Assembly (NCBI RefSeq): GCF_016658545.1
Contig: NZ_JACVZC010000007.1
Coordinates: forward strand, 50,323 to 114,322
Source of the DNA: Pseudomonas sp. S37
GTDB taxonomy: Bacteria > Pseudomonadota > Gammaproteobacteria > Pseudomonadales > Pseudomonadaceae
Direction of reading: 5' to 3'
Length of the DNA: 64,000 bases
The position numbers and the translations under genes are program-made. The notes beneath the pieces are model-generated. The model was not told where the DNA came from and searched no databases. It saw nothing but the letters and a program-made list of their open reading frames with translations. Positions 57,258-64,000 of this stretch are shown here, piece after piece. Within the stretch, counting starts at the first letter, position 1, and each line of letters begins with the position of its first letter.

Positions 57258-58652
57258 CTATGCAAGCTGTGCCAAGGCCTGGCGGAAGGCCGGCGGCAGG
57301 TTGTCACCGAAGCGCACCCGGCCATCGGCCTGGGTGAAGATGCCGGTGCGGGCCAGCCATGCCTCGAATTCCGGCCCGGGCTTCAGGCCCAGGGTCTGGC
57401 GCGCGTACAGCGCGTCATGGAACGAGGTGGTCTGGTAATTGAGCATGATGTCGTCGGAGCCGGGGATGCCCATGATGAAGTTGATCCCGGCCACCCCCAG
57501 CAGGGTCAGCAGGGTGTCCATGTCGTCCTGGTCGGCTTCGGCGTGGTTGGTGTAGCAGATGTCGCAGCCCATCGGCACGCCCAGCAGCTTGCCGCAGAAG
57601 TGGTCCTCGAGGCCTGCGCGGATGATCTGCTTGCCGTTGTACAGGTACTCCGGGCCAATGAAACCGACCACGGTGTTGACCAGAAACGGTTTGAAATGGC
57701 GGGCCACGGCATAGGCGCGGGTTTCGCAGGTCTGCTGGTCGACACCATGGTGGGCGTTGGCCGACAGGGCGCTGCCCTGCCCGGTCTCGAAGTACATCAG
57801 GTTTTGCCCAAGGGTGCCGCGCTTGAGCGACAGGCCGGCTTCGTAGCCTTCCTGCAGTACGTTCAGGTTGATGCCGAAGCCGGCGTTGGCCGCCTCGGTG
57901 CCGGCGATGGATTGGAACACCAGGTCCAGCGGCACGCCTCGGTTGATCGCCTCGATCGAGGTGGTGACGTGGGTCAGCACGCAGGACTGGGTGGGGATGT
58001 CGTAGCGCTGGATGATCGCGTCGAGCATTTCCAGCAGGGCGCAGATCGAAGCGATGCTGTCGGTGGCCGGGTTGATGCCGATCATCGCGTCGCCGTTGCC
58101 ATACAACAGGCCGTCGAGAATGCTGGCGGCAATGCCGGCCGGTTCATCGGTCGGGTGGTTGGGCTGCAGCCGGGTCGACAGGCGCCCGCGCAGGCCCATG
58201 GTGCCGCGAAAGCGCGTGACCACGCGGATTTTCTGCGCCACCAGCACCAGGTCCTGCACGCGCATGATCTTCGATACCGCCGCCGCCATTTCCGGCGTCA
58301 GCCCGGGCGCCAAGGCGCGCAGGCTGTCTTCGTTGGCTTCTTCGCTGAGCAGCCAGTCGCGCAGGCCGCCGACGGTCAGGTGGCTGACCGGGGCGAAGGC
58401 CAGGGCATCGTGGCTGTCGATGATCAGCCGGGTCACTTCATCGGCTTCGTAGGGGATCAGGGCTTCACTGAGAAAATGCGTCAGCGGGATATTGGCCAAC
58501 GCCATTTGCGCGGCGACCCGTTCGCCGTCGTTGCTGGCCGCAACGCCTGCCAGGTAGTCACCGGAGCGCGCCGGGCTGGCCTTGGCCATCACGTCCTTGA
58601 GGCTGTCGAAGCGGTAGACCAGGTGGCCGACCGTGTGTACGAAACTTGCCAT
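57258..58652 (-). CDS. eutB: Ethanolamine ammonia-lyase large subunit
   Basis: A 464-residue catalytic chain. Conserved blocks are [36 protein letters not shown], and [20 protein letters not shown], which includes substrate and cobalamin contacts. The start at 58652 (MASFVHTVG) is chosen because the longer frame enters the eat gene. It needs vitamin B12, which ties it to btuB and the BtuF-like gene in this window. Co-transcribed with eat and eutC. Confidence 0.97.
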   Translation of the reverse strand: MASFVHTVGHLVYRFDSLKDVMAKASPARSGDYLAGVAASNDGERVAAQMALANIPLTHFLSEALIPYEADEVTRLIIDSHDALAFAPVSHLTVGGLRDWLLSEEANEDSLRALAPGLTPEMAAAVSKIMRVQDLVLVAQKIRVVTRFRGTMGLRGRLSTRLQPNHPTDEPAGIAASILDGLLYGNGDAMIGINPATDSIASICALLEMLDAIIQRYDIPTQSCVLTHVTTSIEAINRGVPLDLVFQSIAGTEAANAGFGINLNVLQEGYEAGLSLKRGTLGQNLMYFETGQGSALSANAHHGVDQQTCETRAYAVARHFKPFLVNTVVGFIGPEYLYNGKQIIRAGLEDHFCGKLLGVPMGCDICYTNHAEADQDDMDTLLTLLGVAGINFIMGIPGSDDIMLNYQTTSFHDALYARQTLGLKPGPEFEAWLARTGIFTQADGRVRFGDNLPPAFRQALAQLA

Positions 58653-58698
58653 ACAGAATCTCCAGAGCCGCGGGTTGCCCCGCGGCGGGTGGCGGCGA

Positions 58699-60147
58699 TC
58701 AGTGCAGGGCCTCTTCGGCCTTCTGGATCGCGGCGAATTCCTCTTCCGGTGTGCCCGCGACCAGGTGGTGGCGGCTGTAGAAAGCAAAGTAGGCAATTAA
58801 TACCGCATAGATCACTGCGGCGCCAATCACCACGCGCGGGTCGACCAGGAAACCGGCGACCACGGCGATGCAGGCCAGCACCAGGGCCAGGCCGGACGTG
58901 AAGATGCCGCCAGGGGTGCGATACGGGCGCTCCATCTTCGGCCGGCGGATGCGCAGGGTGATGTGCGCGGCCATCATCAGCACGTACGACAGGGTGGCAC
59001 CGAACACTGCTACCAGAATCAGCAGGTCGCCCTGGCCGGTCAGCGACAGGGCAAAACCGATGATGCCGGGGATGACCAGGGCCAGCACCGGGGCCTTGCT
59101 CTTGTTGGTTTCCGACAGCTTGCGTGGCAGGTAGCCGGCGCGGGACAGGGCGAAGATCTGCCGGGAATAGGCGTAGATGATCGAGAAGAAGCTGGCGATC
59201 AGCCCGGCCAGGCCGACCAGGTTGACGAAGCTGCCCATCCAGGTGGAGCCACCGTAGGCCTTGGCCAGCGCTTCGACCAGCGGGTTGCCGGAGGCTTTCA
59301 GCGCTTCCGAACCGGCGCCGCCGGGGCCGACCACCAGGATCAGCAGGGCGAATGCCACCAGCACCAGCATGGCGCCGATCAGGCCGCGTGGCAGGTCACG
59401 TTTGGGGTTCTTGGTTTCTTCGGCGGCCAGCGGAACGCCTTCGACGGCCAGGAAGAACCAGATGGCATAGGGGATGGCCGCCCATACGCCGACATAGCCG
59501 AATGGCAGGAAGCTGCTGGCGCCTGCGGCGTCCGTTTTGGCGATGTCGAACAGGTTGGCTGCATCAAAATGGGGCACCATCGCCACCAGGAACACGCCCA
59601 GGGCAATGGCGGCGATGGCGGTGATGATGAACATCAGCTTCAGTGCTTCGCCCACGCCGAAAATGTGGATGCCGATGAACACCACGTAGAACGCCAGGTA
59701 GATCATCCAGCCACCGATGCCGAACAACGACTGGCAATACGCGCCGATGAAAGTGGCGATGGCGGCGGGGGCGATGGCGTATTCGATGAGGATTGCCGTG
59801 CCGGTCAGAAAACCGCCCCACGGGCCGAAGGCGCTGCGGGCAAAGCCGTAGCCGCCGCCCGCGGTAGGGATCATCGACGATAGCTCGGCTAGCGAGAAGC
59901 ACATGCACAGGTACATGGTTGCCATCAGCAAGGTGGCAAGGAACATGCCGCCCCAGCCGCCCTGTGCCAGGCCGAAGTTCCAGCCGGCGTAATCGCCGGA
60001 GATGACATAGGCCACACCCAGGCCGACCAGCAGTACCCAGCCGGCGGCGCCTTTTTTCAGTTCACGTTGCTGGAAATAGTCTGAGCCGACCTTTTCGAAG
60101 TCGACGGAAGAGCCTGCCGGCGAGCCGGCGGAATGATCGCTTGGCAT
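58699..60147 (-). CDS. eat: Ethanolamine permease
   Basis: A 482-residue APC-superfamily transporter with about 12 hydrophobic segments. The family N-terminal segment is LLVGLGVAYVISGDYAGWNF, and PYAIWFFLAVEGVPLAAEET is conserved around segment 6. It imports ethanolamine for EutBC. The start at 60147 has AGGTGA upstream; the longer frame runs through a REP pair. A sigma-54 promoter with exact spacing lies about 50 bases before it. Confidence 0.95.
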   Translation of the reverse strand: MPSDHSAGSPAGSSVDFEKVGSDYFQQRELKKGAAGWVLLVGLGVAYVISGDYAGWNFGLAQGGWGGMFLATLLMATMYLCMCFSLAELSSMIPTAGGGYGFARSAFGPWGGFLTGTAILIEYAIAPAAIATFIGAYCQSLFGIGGWMIYLAFYVVFIGIHIFGVGEALKLMFIITAIAAIALGVFLVAMVPHFDAANLFDIAKTDAAGASSFLPFGYVGVWAAIPYAIWFFLAVEGVPLAAEETKNPKRDLPRGLIGAMLVLVAFALLILVVGPGGAGSEALKASGNPLVEALAKAYGGSTWMGSFVNLVGLAGLIASFFSIIYAYSRQIFALSRAGYLPRKLSETNKSKAPVLALVIPGIIGFALSLTGQGDLLILVAVFGATLSYVLMMAAHITLRIRRPKMERPYRTPGGIFTSGLALVLACIAVVAGFLVDPRVVIGAAVIYAVLIAYFAFYSRHHLVAGTPEEEFAAIQKAEEALH

Positions 60148-60207
60148 AGTTTCACCTGTTGTTTTTCTTGGTGGCCGGAAGGGTTTCGGGCCGATGGTGA
60201 TGGGTAC

Positions 60208-60223
60208 TGCAGGAAGCGAGCCA
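60208..60223 (-). promoter_or_regulatory. Sigma-54 promoter of the eat-eutBC operon
   Basis: On the minus strand TGGCTCGCTTCCTGCA matches the -24/-12 consensus TGGCACG-N4-TTGCA with GG and GC ten bases apart. The predicted start lies near 60196, about 50 bases before eat. Confidence 0.75.
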
Positions 60224-60277
60224 GAGCGGCTGGTGCACGATTGCCGCCCTGGAATTTGTGTTTGCAGGTCTGGCCTC

Positions 60278-60360
60278 TTCGCGGGTGAACCCGCTCCTAC
60301 AAAGGATGTGCGGTCCCTGTAGGAGCGGCCTTGTGTCGCGATGGGCTGCAAAGCAGCCCC
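60278..60360. repeat. Mixed REP pair of two classes
   Basis: One arm is the TTCGCGGGTGAACCCGCTCC class and the other the GTAGGAGCGGCCTTGTGTCG class, an unusual hybrid pair. Confidence 0.85.
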
Positions 60361-60376
60361 GAGGCCCTCCCAGGTT

Positions 60377-61897
60377 TTAGAAGAAGCCCAACGGATTGAT
60401 GTCGTAGCTCACCAGCAGGTTCTTGGTCTGCTGATAGTGGTCGAGCATCATCTTGTGCGTCTCACGCCCAACCCCAGACTTCTTGTAGCCACCGAACGCG
60501 GCATGCGCCGGGTACAGGTGGTAGCAGTTGGTCCACACGCGGCCAGCCTTGATCCCGCGGCCCATGCGGTAAGCCCGGTTGATGTCGCGGGTCCACACGC
60601 CGGCACCCAGGCCGAACTCGGTGTCGTTGGCAATCGCCAGCGCTTCGGCTTCATCCTTGAAGGTGGTCACGCTCACCACCGGGCCAAAGATTTCTTCCTG
60701 GAACACGCGCATGCGGTTGTTGCCCTTGAGCAGGGTCGGCTGGATGTAGTAACCGGTGGCCAGCGAACCTTCCAGTTTCTCCACCTTGCCGCCGGTCAGC
60801 AGTTCGGCGCCTTCCTTCTGGGCGATGTCGAGGTACGACAGGATCTTCTCGAACTGCTGCTGCGAAGCCTGGGCGCCGACCATGGTGTCGGTGTCCAGCG
60901 GGTCGCCGCGCTTGATCTGCAGCACCTTCTTCATCACCACTTCCATGAACTGCGGGTAGATCGACTCCTGTACCAGCGCCCGCGACGGGCAGGTGCACAC
61001 TTCGCCCTGGTTGAAGAACGCCAGCACCATGCCTTCGGCGGCCTTCTCGATGAAGCTCGGCTCGGCCTGCATGATGTCTTCGAAGTACACGTTCGGCGAC
61101 TTGCCGCCCAGTTCGACGGTGGACGGGATGATGTTTTCGGCTGCGCATTTCATGATGTGCGAGCCCACCGGGGTGGAGCCGGTGAAGGCGATCTTGGCGA
61201 TGCGCTTGCTGGTAGCCAGCGCTTCACCGGCCTCGCGGCCATAGCCTTGCACCACGTTGAGCACGCCTTTTGGCAGCAGGTCGCCGATCACTTCCAGCAG
61301 TACGGTGATGCCCAGCGGGGTCTGCTCGGCCGGCTTTAGCACCACGCAGTTGCCGGCGGCCAGGGCCGGGGCGAGTTTCCAGGCGGCCATCAGGATCGGG
61401 AAGTTCCACGGGATGATCTGCCCGACCACGCCCAGCGGCTCGTGAATGTGGTAGGCCACGGTGCCTTCGTTGATCTCGGCGGCACCGCCTTCCTGGGCGC
61501 GGATGCAGCCAGCAAAGTAGCGGAAGTGGTCGACTGCCAGCGGAATGTCGGCATTCAGGGTTTCGCGGATGGGCTTGCCGTTGTCCCAGGTTTCGGTAAT
61601 GGCCAGCAGTTCGAGGTTCTGCTCGATGCGGTCGGCAATCTTCAGCAGCACATTGGAGCGGTCCTGCACTGAGGTACGGCCCCAGGCGTCGGCAGCTGCG
61701 TGGGCGGCGTCGAGCGCTTTATCGATGTCTTCGGCAGTGGAGCGGGGGAATTCAGCGATCAGCTTGCCATTCACCGGGGAGGTATTTTCGAAATACTGAC
61801 CCTTTACCGGAGGAACGAACTCACCACCGATGTAGTTGCCGTAGCGGCTCTTGAAGGAAACCTTCGCGCCTTCGGTACCGGGATGTGCGTAACGCAT
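60377..61897 (-). CDS. NAD-dependent aldehyde dehydrogenase, acetaldehyde type
   Basis: A 506-residue class I/III aldehyde dehydrogenase. The NAD fold has [20 protein letters not shown] and [17 protein letters not shown]; the catalytic Glu is in [17 protein letters not shown], and the catalytic Cys in [15 protein letters not shown]. It likely oxidises acetaldehyde made by EutBC to acetate. It resembles ExaC/AldB of Pseudomonas. It is on the minus strand, divergent from the sigma-54 activator gene, with its own -24/-12 promoter. Confidence 0.93.
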   Translation of the reverse strand: MRYAHPGTEGAKVSFKSRYGNYIGGEFVPPVKGQYFENTSPVNGKLIAEFPRSTAEDIDKALDAAHAAADAWGRTSVQDRSNVLLKIADRIEQNLELLAITETWDNGKPIRETLNADIPLAVDHFRYFAGCIRAQEGGAAEINEGTVAYHIHEPLGVVGQIIPWNFPILMAAWKLAPALAAGNCVVLKPAEQTPLGITVLLEVIGDLLPKGVLNVVQGYGREAGEALATSKRIAKIAFTGSTPVGSHIMKCAAENIIPSTVELGGKSPNVYFEDIMQAEPSFIEKAAEGMVLAFFNQGEVCTCPSRALVQESIYPQFMEVVMKKVLQIKRGDPLDTDTMVGAQASQQQFEKILSYLDIAQKEGAELLTGGKVEKLEGSLATGYYIQPTLLKGNNRMRVFQEEIFGPVVSVTTFKDEAEALAIANDTEFGLGAGVWTRDINRAYRMGRGIKAGRVWTNCYHLYPAHAAFGGYKKSGVGRETHKMMLDHYQQTKNLLVSYDINPLGFF

Positions 61898-61944
61898 GGT
61901 GTGTCTCCTGGCTATTGTGTTTGTTAGGGAGTTGAAAAGCGTAG

Positions 61945-61960
61945 AGCAAAGGTTGGGCCA
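61945..61960 (-). promoter_or_regulatory. Sigma-54 promoter of the aldehyde dehydrogenase gene
   Basis: TGGCCCAACCTTTGCT on the minus strand matches the -24/-12 consensus TGGCAC-N5-TTGCT with GG and GC ten bases apart. The predicted start is near 61933, about 36 bases before the start codon. Confidence 0.75.
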
Positions 61961-62048
61961 GCGTTGGCGGTACCAGGCAAATCAATGACTTGGGTCAGTT
62001 TCACAGGCCTGGGCAAGCGCCGCTGTGCCAGCGCCGGTACGCATGGGG

Positions 62049-62079
62049 GTGACACTTTGTGCCATTTGCGACACGTCAC
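62049..62079. promoter_or_regulatory. Candidate enhancer (UAS) for the sigma-54 activator
   Basis: A palindromic block with outer arms GTGAC and GTCAC contains TGACACTTTGTGCC and ATTTGCGACA, which resembles the TGTC...GACA sites of AcoR-type activators. It lies about 90-120 bases upstream of the -24/-12 element of the dehydrogenase gene. Confidence 0.4.
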
Positions 62080-62095
62080 CGGCACATGCATTGCA
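62080..62095 (+). promoter_or_regulatory. Sigma-54-like element before the activator gene
   Basis: CGGCACATGCATTGCA has GG and GC ten bases apart and matches TGGCAC-N5-TTGCA but for the first base. It would start transcription about 45 bases before 62153. Confidence 0.4.
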
Positions 62096-62152
62096 AAGCC
62101 TTCACGGGTGGAGGATGCTGGCTGAACGCTCTATCTGCGGAGAACTACAACA

Positions 62153-64000
62153 ATGCAGAGCAATCATTTCAGCCGCCATGCCCGCCAGGTGCATGACGTT
62201 GCCCATGGTGGCCCCGGTGAGGGCGGCAGTGACCCGTCCATTGCCCGCTCCTGGCTACGCTGCCTGGAGGACTACCACCTTGATCCCGCCGTGATCGAGG
62301 CCCCGGTGGTGCTTGAGCACGGGCGCCTGCTGGAAAGCCGCGAGCGCCTGCGCCAGGTGCTGCAAATTGCCGACCACGAAATGAACAGCCTGCACCAGCA
62401 GCTTTCCGGGGCTGGCCATGCGGTTTTGTTGACCGATGCCCGCGGGGTGATCCTCAACTGCGTCAGCGCCCCCGGCGAACGGCGCAGCTTCGAGCATGCC
62501 GGGCTGTGGCTGGGCGCCGACTGGAGCGAGGCGCGCGAGGGCACCAACGGCATCGGCACCTGCCTGGTCGAGCGCCAGGCGCTGACCATTCACCAGAACG
62601 AGCACTTCCGTGGTCGCCACACCGGCCTGACCTGCTCGGCCAGCCCGGTATTCGACCCGCATGGCGAGTTGCTGGCGGTGCTGGATGTGTCTTCGGCACG
62701 GCCCGACGTATCGCGGCAAAGCCAGTTCCACACCATGGCGCTGGTCAACCTGTCGGCGAAGATGATCGAAAGCTGCTACTTCCTGCGCCATTTCGAGCAG
62801 CAGTGGCTGCTGCGTTTTCACCTGCAGGCCGAGTCGGTTGGCCTGTTCAGCGAAGGCTTGCTGGCCTTCGACGGCGACGGGCGTATCTGTGCGGCCAACC
62901 AGAGCGCGCTCAATTTGCTGGGCACCGTGCGCGGCGGCGTGCTGGGCAAACCGCTGGAACGCTTCTTTGCCTGTAGCCATGACGAACTGTTCAGCCGCGC
63001 CACGCCAGGCGGCAGCACCGCCTGGCCGCTGCGCACCCTGGACGGCCGCCAGGTGTTCGCCAGCCTGCGTGGCCAGGCACGGGCGCCGGTGTGGTCGGTG
63101 CCCGCCGCCCAGCCGCTGCCGGTGCGTGAAGTGGAGCCACTGGTGTGCCTGCTGGACCCGGCCCTGCAAAACGATTTCCGCCGCAGCGTGCGGGTGTTCG
63201 AGCGCGATGTGCCCTTGTTGCTGCGCGGCGAGACCGGTTGCGGCAAGGAAGCCTTCGCCCAGGCTGTGCATCAGGCCAGTGAACGTCGCGCCAAACCGTT
63301 CGTCGCCATCAACTGCGCCTCCATCCCGGAAAGCCTGATCGAGAGCGAACTGTTCGGTTACCGCGGAGGCAGCTTTACCGGTGCACGCAAGGAAGGCATG
63401 CGCGGCAAGCTGTTGCAGGCCGACGGCGGTACCTTGCTGCTGGACGAGATCGGCGACATGCCATTGGCCCTGCAAACCCGCCTGCTGCGGGTGCTGGAAG
63501 AGCGCCAGGTGGTGCCGATCGGTGGCGAGCCGCAAGCCGTGGACGTGCGCATTGTCAGTGCCACCCACCGCGACCTGCTGGAGCGGGTGGAGCAGGGCAG
63601 CTTCCGCGAAGACCTGTATTACCGCCTGAATGGTCTGGAAGTGGCGTTGCCGGCGGTACGCGAGCGCAGTGACAAGGCGCAGTTGCTGGACTTTCTGCTG
63701 CGCCAGGAGGCGCAGGGGCACCCTATCGACATCGAACCCAAGGCGCGCCAGGCACTGCTCGACTTTGCCTGGCCGGGCAACGTGCGGCAGATGCGCAATG
63801 TGCTGCGCACCCTGGTGGCGCTTTGCGAAGATGCCCGCATAGCTGTTTCGGATCTCCCCGCCATCATCCGCAACAATCCCGTCCCTGTAGGAGCGGCCTT
63901 GTGTCGCGAAAGGGCCGCAGAGCGGCCCCAGGGCCTCAGCCGAGCAGCCCAGATTGCCGGGGCTGCTGCGCAGCCCGATCGCGACGCAAGGCCGCTCCGA
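62153..64000 (+). CDS. Sigma-54-dependent activator, AcoR-like, C-terminus beyond the window
   Basis: At least 616 residues; the frame is open to the window end. An N-terminal GAF-type sensor domain (DWSEAREGTNGIGTCLVERQ, FDPHGELLAVLDVSS) is followed by a PAS-like part. The AAA+ domain has Walker A GETGCGKEAF, the sigma-54 contact GSFTGA (usual GAFTGA) and Walker B GGTLLLDEIGDMP. After DLPAIIRNNP the frame runs through a REP unit (VGAALCRERA...), where the Fis-type HTH should soon follow. It is divergent from the aldehyde dehydrogenase gene and probably switches on that gene and eat-eutBC. Confidence 0.9.
   Translation, partial: MQSNHFSRHARQVHDVAHGGPGEGGSDPSIARSWLRCLEDYHLDPAVIEAPVVLEHGRLLESRERLRQVLQIADHEMNSLHQQLSGAGHAVLLTDARGVILNCVSAPGERRSFEHAGLWLGADWSEAREGTNGIGTCLVERQALTIHQNEHFRGRHTGLTCSASPVFDPHGELLAVLDVSSARPDVSRQSQFHTMALVNLSAKMIESCYFLRHFEQQWLLRFHLQAESVGLFSEGLLAFDGDGRICAANQSALNLLGTVRGGVLGKPLERFFACSHDELFSRATPGGSTAWPLRTLDGRQVFASLRGQARAPVWSVPAAQPLPVREVEPLVCLLDPALQNDFRRSVRVFERDVPLLLRGETGCGKEAFAQAVHQASERRAKPFVAINCASIPESLIESELFGYRGGSFTGARKEGMRGKLLQADGGTLLLDEIGDMPLALQTRLLRVLEERQVVPIGGEPQAVDVRIVSATHRDLLERVEQGSFREDLYYRLNGLEVALPAVRERSDKAQLLDFLLRQEAQGHPIDIEPKARQALLDFAWPGNVRQMRNVLRTLVALCEDARIAVSDLPAIIRNNPVPVGAALCRERAAERPQGLSRAAQIAGAAAQPDRDARPLR
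63884..64000. repeat. REP-type unit inside the activator reading frame
   Basis: CTGTAGGAGCGGCCTTGTGT at the start and GCAAGGCCGCTCC at the window edge are inverted copies of the GGCCTTG class, with the GGGCCGC...GCGGCCC and GGGGCTGC...GCAGCCC arms inside. It lies in the coding frame of the sigma-54 activator and does not stop it. Confidence 0.9.

Noticed and set aside
57417..58901. 494-codon plus-strand frame antisense to eutB
   Set aside because: Shadow of a highly conserved gene.
60148..60351. N-terminal extension of the ethanolamine permease
   Set aside because: It reads through a REP pair and past the sigma-54 promoter; the ATG at 60147 has its own ribosome-binding site.

Overview
The window reads as a chromosomal segment of a Pseudomonas putida-group bacterium. 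The evidence is high GC, the conserved gene order fdoGHI-fdhE-selAB-selC, nrdR-ribD-ribE-ribBA-ribH-nusB-thiL-pgpA, xseB-ispA-dxs and eutBC-eat, and many REP pairs of the putida type (core GTAGGAGCGGGTTTACCCGCG). No rRNA, CRISPR array, recognisable IS element or integrase was seen.

Layout. 1-6.9 kb: end of the formate dehydrogenase operon with FdhE and the complete selenocysteine machinery (SelA, SelB, tRNA-Sec). 6.9-16.9 kb: asparaginase, an alanine/sodium symporter, an XRE regulator, a probable accessory pair (2-oxoglutarate dioxygenase plus TSUP exporter), two sugar epimerase genes, a divergent HxlR/MFS pair, and OprG/OmpW. 17-20.3 kb: a zinc-type ABC operon (DUF2796, ATPase, permease, DUF3299) behind a Zur-like box. 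20.3-31.8 kb: thioredoxin, methyltransferase, YbaY lipoprotein, then the riboflavin/nusB/thiL/pgpA cluster, ribA and a BtuF-like gene. 31.7-38 kb: btuB, dxs, ispA, xseB, and a second ribB under an FMN riboswitch. 38.2-43.6 kb: a Fur-box-studded siderophore module (esterase, two-component system, TonB receptor).

43.6-53.5 kb is the most accessory part. A DUF1016/PDDEXK nuclease gene lies between the siderophore receptor and a 97%-like, partly deleted direct copy of that receptor's 3' end. It is followed by an orphan glycosyltransferase, a FecI/FecR/STN-receptor signalling set, and an S24-like repressor with a phage Ash-like tail bounded by a 15-bp direct repeat. 53.5-64 kb: ppa, mtfA, DedA, a GNAT gene and the ethanolamine regulon (eutC, eutB, eat, aldehyde dehydrogenase and a sigma-54 activator cut by the window end). 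Sigma-54 -24/-12 elements with exact spacing lie before eat and before the aldehyde dehydrogenase gene.

How the genes work together. SelA, SelB and tRNA-Sec serve the formate dehydrogenase. Cobalamin uptake (BtuB, BtuF-like) would feed the B12-dependent EutBC. Riboflavin genes are split: RibBA has lost the GTP cyclohydrolase II residues, so RibA supplies that step, while the second RibB is the FMN-controlled copy. REP pairs sit in most intergenic gaps. Two are read through in frame inside coding sequences (the DUF3299 protein N-terminus and the sigma-54 activator linker). The strongest candidates for something undescribed are the receptor-repeat-bounded nuclease cassette and the dioxygenase/TSUP pair.
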